Shown: positions 15,022 to 24,524, counted from the stretch's first letter. The stretch: DNA of 37,995 nt from Flavonifractor sp. An92 (GCF_002159175.1 NZ_NFGZ01000029.1:1-37995); one strand, 5' to 3'. Made by a program: numbers and translations. The notes: generated from the sequence alone by a model not told the origin.

Positions 15022-17559
15022 TTACAGGGTGAGAAGCTGGATCTGATCGCCGTCGGCGGTGGCCTTCATCTGGGTGAAGGGGTGCTGATAGCTCTCGATG
15101 AGCTTGGTGGCGATGGCGTCCTCCAGGTCCTTCTGGATCTGGCGGCGGAGGTTCCGCGCGCCGTAGGTGAGGGAGTAGGACTTTTTCACCAGGTAGTCCA
15201 GCAGGGACTCGTCCCAGGTGAAGGTGATGCCCTTGTCGGCCAGAGTGTCCCGCAGCTCGCCCAGCATGATGGAGGCGATGGCCTTGAAGTTCTCCTCGCT
15301 GAGCTTGTTGAAGTAGACGATCTCGTCGATGCGGTTGATGAACTCAGGACGCAGGAAGGACTCCAGAGCCTTCATGGCCCGCTCCTTACCCTGGTCGCTG
15401 GCGGTGCCGCCGAAGCCCACCGCTCCGGCGGACTTGGTGTCGCTGCCGGCGTTGGAGGTCATGACGATGACGGTGTTCTCGAAGTTCACGTTCCGGCCCT
15501 GGGCGTCGGTGATGTGGCCGTCGTCCAGGATCTGGAGCAGGATGTTGAGCACGTCCGGGTGGGCCTTCTCGATCTCGTCGAAGAGGACCACGCAGTAGGG
15601 TTTTCTTCTCACCTTCTCAGTGAGCTGACCGGCCTCGTCGTAGCCCACATAGCCCGGGGGGGAGCCGATGATGCGGCTGACGGCGAACTTCTCCATGAAC
15701 TCCGACATATCCAGCCGGATGAGGGACTCGGGGGAGTGGAAGAGGTCCTGGGCCAGGCGCTTGACCAGCTCGGTCTTGCCCACGCCGGTGGAGCCCACGA
15801 AGAGGAAGGACACGGGCTTGCGCTTGGAGGCGATGCCCACGCGGCCCCGGCGCACGGCGGCGGAGACAGCCTTGACGGCCTCGTCCTGGCCGATGATGTG
15901 CTCCTTGAGCCGGTCCTCCAGCTTGGCCAGGCGCTCGTACTCGGCCTCCTGGATGGAGCTGGCGGGGATCTTGGTCCACAGCTCGATGACCCGGGCCAGG
16001 TGCTCCACGGTGAGGGGGGGCGCGCTCTGGCTCTCCAGCTTCTGGAGCTCACCCTCCAGCTGGAGCTGGCGGCTCTTCATCTCGGCCAGACGCTCGTACT
16101 GGTTGCCGTCGCTCTCCGAGGAGATGGAGACGTGCTCCTTGTTGAGGGCGGAGAGCTCCCGCTGGAGGCGGGCGGTCTCCCGCTCGTTGTCCCGCAGGCC
16201 GGCCTCCTGGCCCTCCACCGAGGTGAGGGCGGCGCGCTCGTCGCTGAGCTTGCCCAGCTGGCGGCGCAGCTCGGCCTGCTTCTGCTCGTTGACCTTCAGG
16301 CTGTTCTGGCGCTTGTACTCCCGGTCGTTGGCCTCGCTGACCATCCGGTCCCGCTCCTGGTTGAGCTCCTCCAGGTCCTTGCGCACCTGGGCCTCCCGGG
16401 CCAGATTGACGTTGTGGAGGTTCACATCGGAGCAGGCCTCGTCGATGAGGTCGATGGCCTTGTCGGGGAGGAAGCGGTCGGTGATGTACCGCTCGCTCAT
16501 GGTCACGGCCAGACGGCACATCTCGGGGGAGATGGAGACGAAGTGGTACTTCTCATAGTAGGGGGCGATGCCCTTGAGGATGTTCACGGCGTCCTCGATG
16601 GAGGGCTCCTCCACGATGACGGGCTGGAAGCGGCGCTCCAGGGCGGTGTCCTTCTCGATGTGCTTGCGGTACTCGGTGAGGGTGGTGGCGCCGATGACCT
16701 GGATCTCGCCCCGGCTGAGGGCGGGTTTGAGGATGTTGGCGGCGTTCATGGAGCCCTCGGCGTCGCCGGCGCCCACGATGTTGTGGACCTCGTCGATGAC
16801 CAGGATGATGTTGCCCAGCTTCTTGATCTCGTCAATGAGGCCCTTCATGCGGCTCTCGAACTGGCCGCGGAACTGGGTGCCCGCCACCAAGGCGGTCAGG
16901 TCCAGGAGGTAGACCTCCTTGTCCAGCAGCTTGTAGGGTACCTGCTTGTTGTAGATGCGCTGGGCCAGCCCCTCGGCGATGGCGGTCTTGCCCACGCCGG
17001 GCTCACCGATGAGGCAGGGGTTGTTCTTCTGGCGGCGGTTGAGGATCTGGATGGTGCGCTGGATCTCCTCTTCCCGGCCGATGATGTTGTCCAGCTTGCC
17101 CTCGGCGGCCTTCTGGGTCAGGGAGATGCAGTAGTTCTCCAAAAACTTCCGCTTGGGCGGGCGCTCACCCTTGGCGTTCTTCTCCTCCCGGTTCTGCCGG
17201 GGCGGAGTGTCGCTGTTGGGGGCGTCGCCGCTGTTGTTCTGCGCGCCGAAGAGCTTGTTGAGGAAGGGGAAGGTGGCGGTCTTGCCGTCCTCCTCATCGT
17301 CCTCCTCGTCGGACTCGGTGGGGATCAGTCCGGCCAGGCTCTCGGGGGAGCCCATGGCGTTCATCATCTCCCCGGTGAGGTTGTCCAGGTCCTCCTCGGT
17401 GATGCCCATCTTCTGCATCATATCCTGAAGGGGCTGGATGCCCAGCTCTTTGGCGCACTTGAGGCACAGCCCTTCGGTCTTGGAAACGCCGTTCTCCAGC
17501 TTCTGGATAAAGACCACGGCGATGTTCTTGTGACAACGGGAACAAAGGGTCGGCTGCAT
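15022..17559 (-). CDS. clpE: ClpE-type AAA+ ATPase (ClpP partner) with N-terminal zinc finger
   Basis: An 845-residue Hsp100 unfoldase that feeds proteins to ClpP. The N-terminus has a four-cysteine zinc finger (Cys6, Cys9, Cys32, Cys35) in place of the ClpC double repeat, then a long acidic linker (82-135). AAA1 has Walker A GEPGVGKT (185-192). A long charged coiled-coil middle domain follows (about 410-520). AAA2 has Walker A GSTGVGKT (589-596), and the ClpP-docking tripeptide Val-Gly-Phe is at 714-716 in GAVGFGG. The architecture matches ClpE more than ClpC. SD AAAGGAG is ten bases from the ATG. The usual CtsR heptad repeat is not visible upstream; two strong hairpins (17580-17621) sit there instead. 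It is the last gene of the strand after pgsA, 119 bases apart. Confidence 0.92.
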   Translation of the reverse strand: MQPTLCSRCHKNIAVVFIQKLENGVSKTEGLCLKCAKELGIQPLQDMMQKMGITEEDLDNLTGEMMNAMGSPESLAGLIPTESDEEDDEEDGKTATFPFLNKLFGAQNNSGDAPNSDTPPRQNREEKNAKGERPPKRKFLENYCISLTQKAAEGKLDNIIGREEEIQRTIQILNRRQKNNPCLIGEPGVGKTAIAEGLAQRIYNKQVPYKLLDKEVYLLDLTALVAGTQFRGQFESRMKGLIDEIKKLGNIILVIDEVHNIVGAGDAEGSMNAANILKPALSRGEIQVIGATTLTEYRKHIEKDTALERRFQPVIVEEPSIEDAVNILKGIAPYYEKYHFVSISPEMCRLAVTMSERYITDRFLPDKAIDLIDEACSDVNLHNVNLAREAQVRKDLEELNQERDRMVSEANDREYKRQNSLKVNEQKQAELRRQLGKLSDERAALTSVEGQEAGLRDNERETARLQRELSALNKEHVSISSESDGNQYERLAEMKSRQLQLEGELQKLESQSAPPLTVEHLARVIELWTKIPASSIQEAEYERLAKLEDRLKEHIIGQDEAVKAVSAAVRRGRVGIASKRKPVSFLFVGSTGVGKTELVKRLAQDLFHSPESLIRLDMSEFMEKFAVSRIIGSPPGYVGYDEAGQLTEKVRRKPYCVVLFDEIEKAHPDVLNILLQILDDGHITDAQGRNVNFENTVIVMTSNAGSDTKSAGAVGFGGTASDQGKERAMKALESFLRPEFINRIDEIVYFNKLSEENFKAIASIMLGELRDTLADKGITFTWDESLLDYLVKKSYSLTYGARNLRRQIQKDLEDAIATKLIESYQHPFTQMKATADGDQIQLLTL

Positions 17560-17579
17560 GGTGATTCAACTCCTTTTCA

Positions 17580-17621
17580 CGCGGCCTGTCCGGCCGCGCC
17601 CGGGAGGGCAGTACCTCCCGG
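17580..17621 (-). other. Tandem GC-rich hairpins in the clpE leader
   Basis: Two perfect stem-loops lie back to back: CGCGGCC/GGCCGCG with a five-base loop (17580-17598) and CCGGGAGG/CCTCCCGG with a six-base loop (17600-17621). The first begins two bases from the clpE ribosome site. Neither is followed by a T-run, so they do not look like a normal terminator for pgsA. Confidence 0.6.
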
Positions 17622-17678
17622 ATGATGATTCTAATTCGAAATTATGAACTGGGTATGAATATCCCGTATTTTACCCGG

Positions 17679-18218
17679 TTATTTGGACTTTCTGCGGCCG
17701 GTGACGGTGAGGTACTGCCACAGGTAGCCCACAAAGGCGGCGATGGTCAGGGCCAGGGCGAAGGAGATGAGGCCGGTGGCCCAGTGCCGGGGGATCTCGG
17801 GGAAGAGGACCAGGGCGGCGCAGACCACGAAAAAGACGCCGGTGGAGGCCTTGCCCAGCCAGTTGGAGGGAATCACGTCGTCCACCTTGCGGTACATGGA
17901 CAGCGCGCCCAGCCCCATGGCGGCCTCCTTGAGGAAGAACACCACCACGGCCCACACGGGGATGGTGCCGTCCACGGTGATGCAGATGATGACGGTAAAG
18001 GTCATCAGCTTGTCGGCCAGGGGGTCCAGCACCCGGCCCAGCCGGGTGATCTGGTTGAAGTGGCGGGCGATCCAGCCGTCGGCGATGTCGGTAAAGAAGG
18101 CCAGGGCGTAGACGGCGGCGGCCCAGCGGTGGGCGTTGGGCTCATCCCCGAAAAAGACCAGGGCGAACACCGGCACCAGAAACAGCCGGATCAGAGAGAG
18201 CAGATTGGGAAGGTTCAT
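17679..18218 (-). CDS. pgsA: CDP-diacylglycerol-glycerol-3-phosphate 3-phosphatidyltransferase
   Basis: A 179-residue membrane enzyme that makes phosphatidylglycerol phosphate, the committed step to phosphatidylglycerol. The full CDP-alcohol phosphatidyltransferase signature DxxDGxxARx8GxxxDxxxD is present between Asp44 and Asp69 (DIADGWIAR ... GRVLDPLAD). About five or six membrane segments are visible. The N-terminus MNLPNLLSLIRLF is typical of PgsA. It follows cvpA with a 33-base gap. An alternative member of the same fold, such as cardiolipin synthase of the CDP-alcohol type, cannot be excluded from the motif alone. Confidence 0.87.
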   Translation of the reverse strand: MNLPNLLSLIRLFLVPVFALVFFGDEPNAHRWAAAVYALAFFTDIADGWIARHFNQITRLGRVLDPLADKLMTFTVIICITVDGTIPVWAVVVFFLKEAAMGLGALSMYRKVDDVIPSNWLGKASTGVFFVVCAALVLFPEIPRHWATGLISFALALTIAAFVGYLWQYLTVTGRRKSK

Positions 18219-18251
18219 CTTTCTATCACCTCGCAGGAAGGGAGGAGGGGG

Positions 18252-18938
18252 TTACACGCCCCTCCGGAGCAGCAGACCGGGCACATCCAGGAAGAGCTTG
18301 AGCAGGTGGGTCTCCCGGACGGCCTCCTCGGGAATGGCGTGGCCCAGCACCTCCAGCAGCCACACGGCCAGCAGCACCAGCGCCACGCCCTCCACCAGGC
18401 CGATGGCGGCGCCGCCGGTCTTGTTGAGGAAGTGGAGCACCGGCAGCCGGGTCATCAGGTTGAGGGTGCGGCTCACCATGCTCCAGGCGGCCAGCAGCAG
18501 GGCGAAGGCCACGGTGAAAATGACCCGGTAGGCCACCGACTGGGCGATGGAGGAGGCCACCGCGGCGGCGGCCCCAGCGGCGGCCTGGGTGACGCCCTGG
18601 CCCACGGCCTGGTCTACGGCGTCGATGAGGCTCTCATAGAGCCCCAGGCCCCGCAGGGCCTCCAGAATAGCGGGCAGATCCCCGTCCTCGCCCTCGGGGA
18701 GGGCGGTGCCGGTGTCGGGGACGGCGGCCTCCAGCTGCTCCTGGATGGCAGAGGCGAAGTGGGGCTCGATGGCGTCGGCCACCATGGGGGACAGGGTACG
18801 GGCGGCGAGGCCGGCTCCGGCGAAGGCCACCACAAAGGCCAGCAGCCCGCACAGCGAGGCGACCAGACCTTTGGAGGCGCCCCGCCACAGGAAGAGGGCC
18901 AGCACGGCCACCACGATCAGATCCAGAACAAGGGACAT
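18252..18938 (-). CDS. cvpA: CvpA family membrane protein
   Basis: A 228-residue protein with the CvpA/colicin V production fold: an N-terminal hydrophobic pair (SLVLDLIVVAVLALFLWRGA then GLVASLCGLLAFVVAF) and a C-terminal pair that includes RLPVLHFLNKTGGAAIGLVEG, the most typical element of the family. Between them lies an extended extracytoplasmic loop (about 60-120). The role in Gram-positives is not established. The start is the ATG at 18938, preceded by GGAGGT; a longer reading would need an ATT start. It lies 14 bases after the DUF5711 gene, in the same operon. Confidence 0.8.
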   Translation of the reverse strand: MSLVLDLIVVAVLALFLWRGASKGLVASLCGLLAFVVAFAGAGLAARTLSPMVADAIEPHFASAIQEQLEAAVPDTGTALPEGEDGDLPAILEALRGLGLYESLIDAVDQAVGQGVTQAAAGAAAAVASSIAQSVAYRVIFTVAFALLLAAWSMVSRTLNLMTRLPVLHFLNKTGGAAIGLVEGVALVLLAVWLLEVLGHAIPEEAVRETHLLKLFLDVPGLLLRRGV

Positions 18939-18952
18939 AGCGAAACCTCCGA

Positions 18953-20143
18953 TCAATTGGGAACGTAGAGATGGGCCGAATCGGCGTTGAGCAGCAGGGT
19001 GGAGCCGTCGGCGCGCTGGAGGACACGGCGGGCGCCCTGGGTGGTGTCCAGGGAGCGGTAGGAGTCCAGATCCCGGGTGAAGATCTCCAGCTTTCCGGCG
19101 GTGAGGACGGCGATGTAATTGCCCTTGGCGGACAGGGAGAGGACCTGCTCGCCGTAGCTGTGTTCGGCCATCACTTCACCGGCGCCGTCCACGGTGCGCA
19201 GCACGGCGTCGCTGCCGGCGCGGTACTTGCCCAGCAGCAGCACGGCGCAGCCGGAGGCGTCCAGGGAGTAGTTTTTCAGATAGCTGCCGCTGTAATCGTA
19301 GAAGCCGGTGCGCTCGGCCTTGGAAGAGTAGACCGACAGGGTGCTCTCGCCCACCAGCCAGATGCCGTCGCTCTCCCAGCTCAGGTCCAGGATCACGTCG
19401 TTGCCCACCTGGGCGGTGTAGTCGGGCTCCACGTCCTCCTCGCCGCGGTTGGTGCGGTAGAGCTCCAGCTGGGTGCCGAAGGTGCTGCTGTCCAGGCCCA
19501 GGGTGAGCAGGGCCACGGCGTCTCCGCTGGGGGAGACCACCGCGTCGGTGACGAAGCGGCTGGAGAGGCTGATGCGCAGCTTGGGGGAGTAGGACGGGTC
19601 GTACACGGTCACCGCGCCCTTGTAGCCGCTGGTCTGGGCGGTGACGGCGATGTAGCCGTTGTCGTTGATGCGGGCGGAGAGGAGGCTCTCGCCCTCCTCC
19701 AGGGAGAGGGAAAAGACCTCCTCCGTGCCGGAAAAGACGAACAGGTCCCGCCCGCCGGCGTCGTAGACCAGGGCGGTGTGCTCATTGGCGTCGATGACCG
19801 GATTCTCCATGGTAGACACGGTCTTGCTCAGCACCAGCTCGCCCCCGGGAGAGTAGAGCTGGATGGAGGAGGGGGAGCAGACCAAAAGCCCCCCGTCCAG
19901 GGAGGCGAAGGAGTTGGCGCTGCCGCCCTCATAGGAAAAGGAGTCGGTCTGGCCGCTCTCGCTGCGCTCCACGCCCAGATAGCTGATCCAGCGGCGGAGG
20001 CTGTCCAGGTTGTACTTGTCCCGATTGGCCACAAGGAACACCGCCCCGGCCACCAGGGCCAGGGTGGTGAGGAAGGCGAGAAAGCGGACAAAGAGGTTGG
20101 GCCGCTTTTTGGGCGGGGGGGATTTGGGTTCCAGAAGTTCCAT
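18953..20143 (-). CDS. DUF5711 family membrane-anchored beta-propeller-like protein
   Basis: A 396-residue protein with a proline/lysine-rich cytoplasmic start (PKSPPPKKRP), one membrane segment (about 20-40) and a large extracytoplasmic domain made of repeated beta units such as ALVYDAGGRDLFVFSG and GAVTVYDPSYSPKLRISL, like WD40/PQQ propeller blades. I associate this arrangement with DUF5711, a Clostridia family of unknown function. It lies between truA (22-base gap) and cvpA (14-base gap), and the same neighbourhood is common in related genomes as I recall. The ATG at 20143 has GGAGG upstream. Function unknown; envelope location is well supported. Confidence 0.78.
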   Translation of the reverse strand: MELLEPKSPPPKKRPNLFVRFLAFLTTLALVAGAVFLVANRDKYNLDSLRRWISYLGVERSESGQTDSFSYEGGSANSFASLDGGLLVCSPSSIQLYSPGGELVLSKTVSTMENPVIDANEHTALVYDAGGRDLFVFSGTEEVFSLSLEEGESLLSARINDNGYIAVTAQTSGYKGAVTVYDPSYSPKLRISLSSRFVTDAVVSPSGDAVALLTLGLDSSTFGTQLELYRTNRGEEDVEPDYTAQVGNDVILDLSWESDGIWLVGESTLSVYSSKAERTGFYDYSGSYLKNYSLDASGCAVLLLGKYRAGSDAVLRTVDGAGEVMAEHSYGEQVLSLSAKGNYIAVLTAGKLEIFTRDLDSYRSLDTTQGARRVLQRADGSTLLLNADSAHLYVPN

Positions 20144-20165
20144 GTTGACCTCCAAAAGCCGCGTG

Positions 20166-20936
20166 TTACAAAACGGGGACCACCTCGCCCAGGGGCGGGG
20201 TGTCGTACCACAGGCGGGTCATGTACAGGCCGCCGGGGGGCACGGTGGGACCGGCGGCGGTACGGTTGCGGTTTTCCAGGATGGTGGGCACGTCGTCGGC
20301 GGAGAATTTCCCCTCGGCGGCGTAGACGCAGGTACCCACCATGGCCCGCACCATGTTATAGAGGAAGCCATTGGCACACACCCGGCACACGATGAGGTCG
20401 CCATGGCGCTCGATGTCGAAGTAATGGACGGTGCGCACGGTGGACTGCACCTCGGTGCCCACCGACTGCACGGCGGCGAAGTCGTGGGTGCCCACGAAGT
20501 GGGAGGCGGCCCGCTGCATGACGGTCTCGTCCAGGTGCTTGGGGTAGAACCAGGCGCGATTGACATAAAAAGCATTGCGGATGCGGGAGTTGTAGATGCG
20601 GTAGGTGTACTCCTTTTTGAGGCACGAGCCGATGGCGTTGAAGGAGTCGGGCACCTCGAAGGCCCGCACCACCACGATGTCGTCGGGCAGGCGGGTGTTC
20701 ACCGCCAGGGGCAGGCGGTCGCAGGGAATGCGGGAGGAGGTGCGGAAGTTAGCCACATAGGTCTCGGCGTGGACGCCCGCGTCGGTGCGGCCCGCGCCGG
20801 TGCACTTCACCGGGTGGCCCACCACGGCGGCCAGGGACTTTTCCAGGGTCTCGGCCACGGTGATGTCGTTCTTCTGCACCTGCCAGCCGTGGTAGGCGGT
20901 GCCCACATACATGAGTTGTAACGCGATGTTTCTCAT
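20166..20936 (-). CDS. truA: tRNA pseudouridine(38-40) synthase
   Basis: A 256-residue enzyme that makes pseudouridine at positions 38-40 of the tRNA anticodon arm. The catalytic Asp52 is in GAGRTDAGVHA. Other family elements are YHGWQVQ near 15-21, FNAIGSCLKKEYTYRI near 100-115 and FLYNMVRAMVGT near 200-210. The ATG at 20936 follows GGGAGG. It is downstream of ecfT, the usual Firmicutes order. A 76-base gap before it contains an inverted repeat and a TACACT with TGC before it, so an additional promoter is possible. Confidence 0.95.
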   Translation of the reverse strand: MRNIALQLMYVGTAYHGWQVQKNDITVAETLEKSLAAVVGHPVKCTGAGRTDAGVHAETYVANFRTSSRIPCDRLPLAVNTRLPDDIVVVRAFEVPDSFNAIGSCLKKEYTYRIYNSRIRNAFYVNRAWFYPKHLDETVMQRAASHFVGTHDFAAVQSVGTEVQSTVRTVHYFDIERHGDLIVCRVCANGFLYNMVRAMVGTCVYAAEGKFSADDVPTILENRNRTAAGPTVPPGGLYMTRLWYDTPPLGEVVPVL

Positions 20937-20954
20937 AGAACCTCCCATGCCCTC

Positions 20955-20983
20955 AGTGTAGCACAACGGGAGGGCGAGTTGTG
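20955..20983 (-). promoter_or_regulatory. Possible internal promoter and inverted repeat upstream of truA
   Basis: On the minus strand TGC-TACACT (20955-20960) is an extended -10-like element, directly preceded by an inverted repeat CACAAC/GTTGTG with a ten-base loop (20962-20983). No good -35 is seen at 17 bases. Confidence 0.35.
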
Positions 20984-21012
20984 TTAAAATTGGCTTAAAT
21001 TTCCTTTAATGC

Positions 21013-21825
21013 TTACAGACCAAACTTCCTCAGCACCACCACAACGGCCACCAGAGCCACGCCCAGAGCCAGGGCGGCGTAGTCGATGCCCCGATAGCGC
21101 AGCTGGCGCAGGCGGGTGCGGCCCTCGCCGCCGTGGTAGCAGCGGCACTCCATGGCCACCGCCAGCTCGTCGGCCCGGCGGAAGGCGGAAATGAACAGGG
21201 GCACCAGCAGGGGCACCAGAGCCCGGGCCTTCTGGATGAGGTTGCCGCTCTCGAAATCGGCGCCCCGGGCCTTCTGGGCGGACATGATCTTGTCGGTCTC
21301 CTCGATGAGGGTGGGGATGAAGCGCAGGGCGATGGACATCATCATGGCCAGCTCATGGACCGGCACCCGGACCTTTTTGAGGAAGCCCAGCAGGTTCTCC
21401 AGCCCGTCGGTGAGGAGGATGGGGGAGGTGGTGTAGGTGAGGAGGAAGGTGCAGGTGATGAGGAGGATGATCCGCAGGATCATGAAAATAGCGGACCAGA
21501 TGCCCTCCGGGTAGATCTTCAGCACCCAGACCTGCACCAGGGGGTCACCCTCGCCGGGGGTGTAGAAGAGGTTCAGGATGCCGGTGAGGATGACGATGAT
21601 GAGGACCGGCCGCATGCCGCCCACGATGGCCTTGAGGCCCACCTTGGAGATCGCCACAGCGGCGGCCAGCACCGCGATGACCACCACGTAGGAGACCACC
21701 TGCTTCGAGAGGAAGAGGGCCACGATGTAGAGCACCGTCAGCAGAATCTTGGTCCGGGGGTCCATGCGGTGGAGGATGGTGTTTCCGGGGAAATACTGCC
21801 CCAGGGTGATGTCTTTCAGCGCCAT
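21013..21825 (-). CDS. ecfT: Energy-coupling factor transporter transmembrane protein
   Basis: A 270-residue membrane scaffold of the group II ECF vitamin transporter. It links the two EcfA ATPases to substrate-binding S components encoded elsewhere. It has an N-terminal segment GQYFPGNTILHRMDPRTKI, about five or six membrane segments, and the coupling-helix signatures AQKARG near 185 and MECRCYHGG near 228. The start codon follows the ecfA2 stop directly. No S component is in the window, as expected for a shared ECF module. Confidence 0.95.
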   Translation of the reverse strand: MALKDITLGQYFPGNTILHRMDPRTKILLTVLYIVALFLSKQVVSYVVVIAVLAAAVAISKVGLKAIVGGMRPVLIIVILTGILNLFYTPGEGDPLVQVWVLKIYPEGIWSAIFMILRIILLITCTFLLTYTTSPILLTDGLENLLGFLKKVRVPVHELAMMMSIALRFIPTLIEETDKIMSAQKARGADFESGNLIQKARALVPLLVPLFISAFRRADELAVAMECRCYHGGEGRTRLRQLRYRGIDYAALALGVALVAVVVVLRKFGL

Positions 21826-22692
21826 TTACTCCGCCCCCTTTTTCGCCAGGTAGTCCAGCACGGCCTGACGGGCCTGCTCGATGGTGTAGACCGACGGGTC
21901 GATGTCCAGCCCCATGGACCGCAGGCGGTGGAACACCCGGGTCATCTGGGGCACGCCCAGGCCCATGCGCTCCAGCTCCTCCCCGTGGCGAAAGACCTCA
22001 CGGGGGGGACCGGCGAAGGGGATGGTCCCGTCGTTGACCACCACCAGGCGGTCCACGGTCCGGGCGACCTCCTCCATGGAGTGGGACACCAGGATGATGG
22101 TGGCGTCGTGGGCGTCGTGGTAGTCCCGGATGTTGCCCAGAATCTGCTCCACGCCCACCGGGTCCAGCCCGGCGGTGGGCTCGTCCAGCACCAGCACCTT
22201 GGGCTCCATGGCGATCACGCCCGCGATGGCCACCCGGCGCTTCTGGCCGCCGGAGAGCTCAAAGGGGGACTTCTCCAGCTGCTCGTCCCGCAGGCCCACG
22301 AAGTGGGCGGCCTCCCGCACCCGGCGGTCGACCTCGCCCTCGTCCAGGCCCATGTTCTTGGGGCCGAAGGAGATGTCCTTGTAGACGGTCTCCTCGAAAA
22401 GCTGATACTCCGGGTACTGGAACACCAGACCCACCTGGAAGCGGGTCTGGCGGGTGCGCTCCTTGGTCTCCCAGATGTCCTGCCCCTCAAAGCGCACCAC
22501 GCCGGAGGTGGGCTTCAGCAGTCCGTTCAGGTGCTGGATGAGGGTGGACTTGCCCGAGCCGGTGTGGCCGATGACGCCCAGGTACTCCCCGCGGTAGGCG
22601 GTGAAGTCCACGTCGGTGAGGGCCGCCCGCTCGAAGGGCGTGCCGGTGGAGTAGATATGGCTGAGATGTTCGGTTTGGATGATCGGTTCCAA
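21826..22692 (-). CDS. ecfA2: Energy-coupling factor transporter ATPase EcfA2
   Basis: A 288-residue ABC ATPase with Walker A GHTGSGKST near residues 42-50, Q-loop FQYPEYQLFE near 91-100, signature LSGGQKRRVAIAG near 145-157, Walker B VLVLDEPTAGLDP, and switch histidine in LVSHSMEE. The FQYPEYQLF Q-loop is typical of EcfA2. Initiation appears to be at TTG (22692): a stop codon lies three codons upstream in frame, and AAAGGA is the ribosome site. The gap to ecfA1 is 60 bases and the next gene follows immediately. Confidence 0.94.
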   Translation of the reverse strand: MEPIIQTEHLSHIYSTGTPFERAALTDVDFTAYRGEYLGVIGHTGSGKSTLIQHLNGLLKPTSGVVRFEGQDIWETKERTRQTRFQVGLVFQYPEYQLFEETVYKDISFGPKNMGLDEGEVDRRVREAAHFVGLRDEQLEKSPFELSGGQKRRVAIAGVIAMEPKVLVLDEPTAGLDPVGVEQILGNIRDYHDAHDATIILVSHSMEEVARTVDRLVVVNDGTIPFAGPPREVFRHGEELERMGLGVPQMTRVFHRLRSMGLDIDPSVYTIEQARQAVLDYLAKKGAE

Positions 22693-22752
22693 ATCACTTC
22701 ATTCCTTTGCGAAAAGTGGTGCATCTCCCGAGGGATGACGCCCGGAAACGCT

Positions 22753-23598
22753 TCACTGGAGGAGCTGATAGAGTGCGTCGGCGCACTCCTCGTCGCTGAG
22801 GGCGTCCAGGGGCAGGTCCAGCCCGTCCTGGCGCAGCTCCCACAGAAGCTCAGTGGTCTCGGGGACGGTGAGGCCCACGGCCTTCAGCTCTTCCACCCGC
22901 TGAAAGACCTCCTTGGGGGTCCCGTCGGCAATCACCTTGCCCCTGGCCATGACCACCAGGCGGTCGGCCTGGGCGGCCTCGTCCATGTGGTGGGTGATGA
23001 GGACCACGGTGACGCCGGAGGTGCGGTTGAGGTTCTTGATGGTGGTAAGGACCTCCCGCCGGCCCACCGGGTCCAGCATGGCGGTGGGCTCGTCCAGCAC
23101 GATGCACCGGGGCTGCATGGCGATGACGCCTGCGATGGCCACCCGCTGCTTCTGTCCGCCGGAGAGGAGGTGGGGAGCGTGCTCCCGGAACTCGTACATG
23201 CCCACGGCCTTCAGGGCGTCATCCACCCGGCGGCGGATCTCCTCGGGAGGGACGCCCAGGTTCTCGGGGGCGAAGGCCACGTCCTCCTCCACCACGTTGG
23301 CCACGATCTGGTTGTCGGGGTTCTGGAACACCATGCCCACAGTGCGCCGGATGTCCAGCAGATGGGCCTCGTCGGCGGTGTCCATGCCGCTGACGTAGAC
23401 GGCGCCGCCGGTGGGCAGCAGAATGGCGTTCATATGCTTGGCCAGGGTGGATTTTCCGCTCCCATTGTGGCCCAGCACGGCCACGAAGGAGCCCTCTTCA
23501 ATCTTGAGGTCCACCCCGTCCAGCACCACCGGGGCCACGCCCTCGGCGGTGGTGTAGGAGAACCGGACCTCTTCGGCCCGGATGATGTCTTGGCTCAT
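22753..23598 (-). CDS. ecfA1: Energy-coupling factor transporter ATPase EcfA1
   Basis: A 281-residue ABC ATPase, partner of EcfA2. Walker A is GHNGSGKST near residues 43-51, Q-loop FQNPDNQIV near 91-99, signature LLSGGQKQRVAIAG, Walker B CIVLDEPTAMLDP and H-loop ITHHMDE. The FQNPDNQ Q-loop distinguishes EcfA1. The ATG at 23598 is favoured by GAGGTG at six bases; an in-frame GTG at 23607 is less likely. It is encoded 19 bases after the methyltransferase gene. Confidence 0.94.
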   Translation of the reverse strand: MSQDIIRAEEVRFSYTTAEGVAPVVLDGVDLKIEEGSFVAVLGHNGSGKSTLAKHMNAILLPTGGAVYVSGMDTADEAHLLDIRRTVGMVFQNPDNQIVANVVEEDVAFAPENLGVPPEEIRRRVDDALKAVGMYEFREHAPHLLSGGQKQRVAIAGVIAMQPRCIVLDEPTAMLDPVGRREVLTTIKNLNRTSGVTVVLITHHMDEAAQADRLVVMARGKVIADGTPKEVFQRVEELKAVGLTVPETTELLWELRQDGLDLPLDALSDEECADALYQLLQ

Positions 23599-23617
23599 AT
23601 CGTTCACCTCAAGGGGA

Positions 23618-24481
23618 TCAGTCGCACATCCACCGGCCGGTGGCGCCGCAGGGGAGGACCAGGCCGCTCTCGGTGACGGGGAGGCCCAACTCCTGGCTCT
23701 CGGTGTGGCCGCCGAACTTCTTGCTCACGATGCTCTCCAGGATGTAGGTGAGCACGCTGGGGGCCAGGCCCGTGGTGTAGGAGTTGAGGATGATAAAGAG
23801 GGGGTGGTCCGAGAGGACGCCGCTGACCAGCTCCACGAAGGGGTAGAGGTTCTCCTCCAGCCGCCACACCTCGCCGGTGGGGCCCCGGCCGTAGCTGGGG
23901 GGGTCCATGATGATGGCGTCGTACTTGCGGCCCCGGCGGATCTCCCGCTCCACGAACTTGCCGCAGTCGTCCACGATCCAGCGGATGGGGGCCTCCTCCA
24001 GCCCGGAGCTCCTGGCGTTCTCCCGCGCCCAGGACACCATGCCCTTGGCGGCGTCCACGTGGCAGACGCTGGCTCCGGCGGCGGCGCAGGCCACGGTGGC
24101 TCCGCCGGTGTAGGCGAAGAGGTTGAGCACATTCACCGGCCGTCCGGCCTTGCGGATCTGCTCCCGGGCCCAGTCCCAGTTGGCGGCCTGCTCGGGGAAG
24201 AGGCCGGTGTGCTTGAAGTTCATGGGCTTGATATTCAAGGTAAGGTCGCCGTAGCGCACGGTCCAGCGCTCGGGCAGGTTCTTTTTCTCCCACTGGCCGC
24301 CGCCGGTGGAGGAGCGGGCGTAGCGGGCGTCGTGTTTCTTCCAGCCGGGGTGGCGGCGGGGGGTATTCCAGATGGCCTGGGGGTCGGGCCGCACCAGCAC
24401 ATGGGAGCCCCACCGCTCCAGCTTCTCCCCCCGGGAACAGTCGATGAGCTCATAATCCTTCCACTGCGTCGCAATCCACAT
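23618..24481 (-). CDS. Class I SAM-dependent methyltransferase, RlmI-like
   Basis: A 287-residue methyltransferase. SAM-binding motif I is LNLFAYTGGATVACAAAGA near residues 128-146, followed by the acidic VDAAKGMV turn. The catalytic-loop motif is MDPPSYGRG near 200-208. Overall it resembles the C-terminal methyltransferase part of RlmI/RlmK-type 23S rRNA enzymes without a PUA domain. rRNA methylation is therefore likely but the exact base is not known. ATG 24481 follows GGAGAGG. It is the first gene of the ecf-truA operon and has the best promoter of the window upstream. Confidence 0.83.
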   Translation of the reverse strand: MWIATQWKDYELIDCSRGEKLERWGSHVLVRPDPQAIWNTPRRHPGWKKHDARYARSSTGGGQWEKKNLPERWTVRYGDLTLNIKPMNFKHTGLFPEQAANWDWAREQIRKAGRPVNVLNLFAYTGGATVACAAAGASVCHVDAAKGMVSWARENARSSGLEEAPIRWIVDDCGKFVEREIRRGRKYDAIIMDPPSYGRGPTGEVWRLEENLYPFVELVSGVLSDHPLFIILNSYTTGLAPSVLTYILESIVSKKFGGHTESQELGLPVTESGLVLPCGATGRWMCD

Positions 24482-24524
24482 GGTCTGACCTCTCCTATGT
24501 CGTGATATTCCATACAATCAGGTT

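Noticed and set aside
15013-17625. An 870-codon open frame antisense to clpE
   Set aside because: Same artefact of high GC third positions; translation is repetitive Leu/Val/Gly/His with no recognisable domain, and it spans the clpE terminator and leader.
17560-17678. CtsR or HrcA (CIRCE) operator upstream of clpE
   Set aside because: Neither the tandem GGTCAAA heptad nor the TTAGCACTC palindrome occurs; only GC-rich hairpins are present.
21133-23676. An 847-codon open frame antisense to ecfT-ecfA2-ecfA1
   Set aside because: It crosses three certain genes on the other strand and shows only His/Gly/Val/Leu shadow composition.
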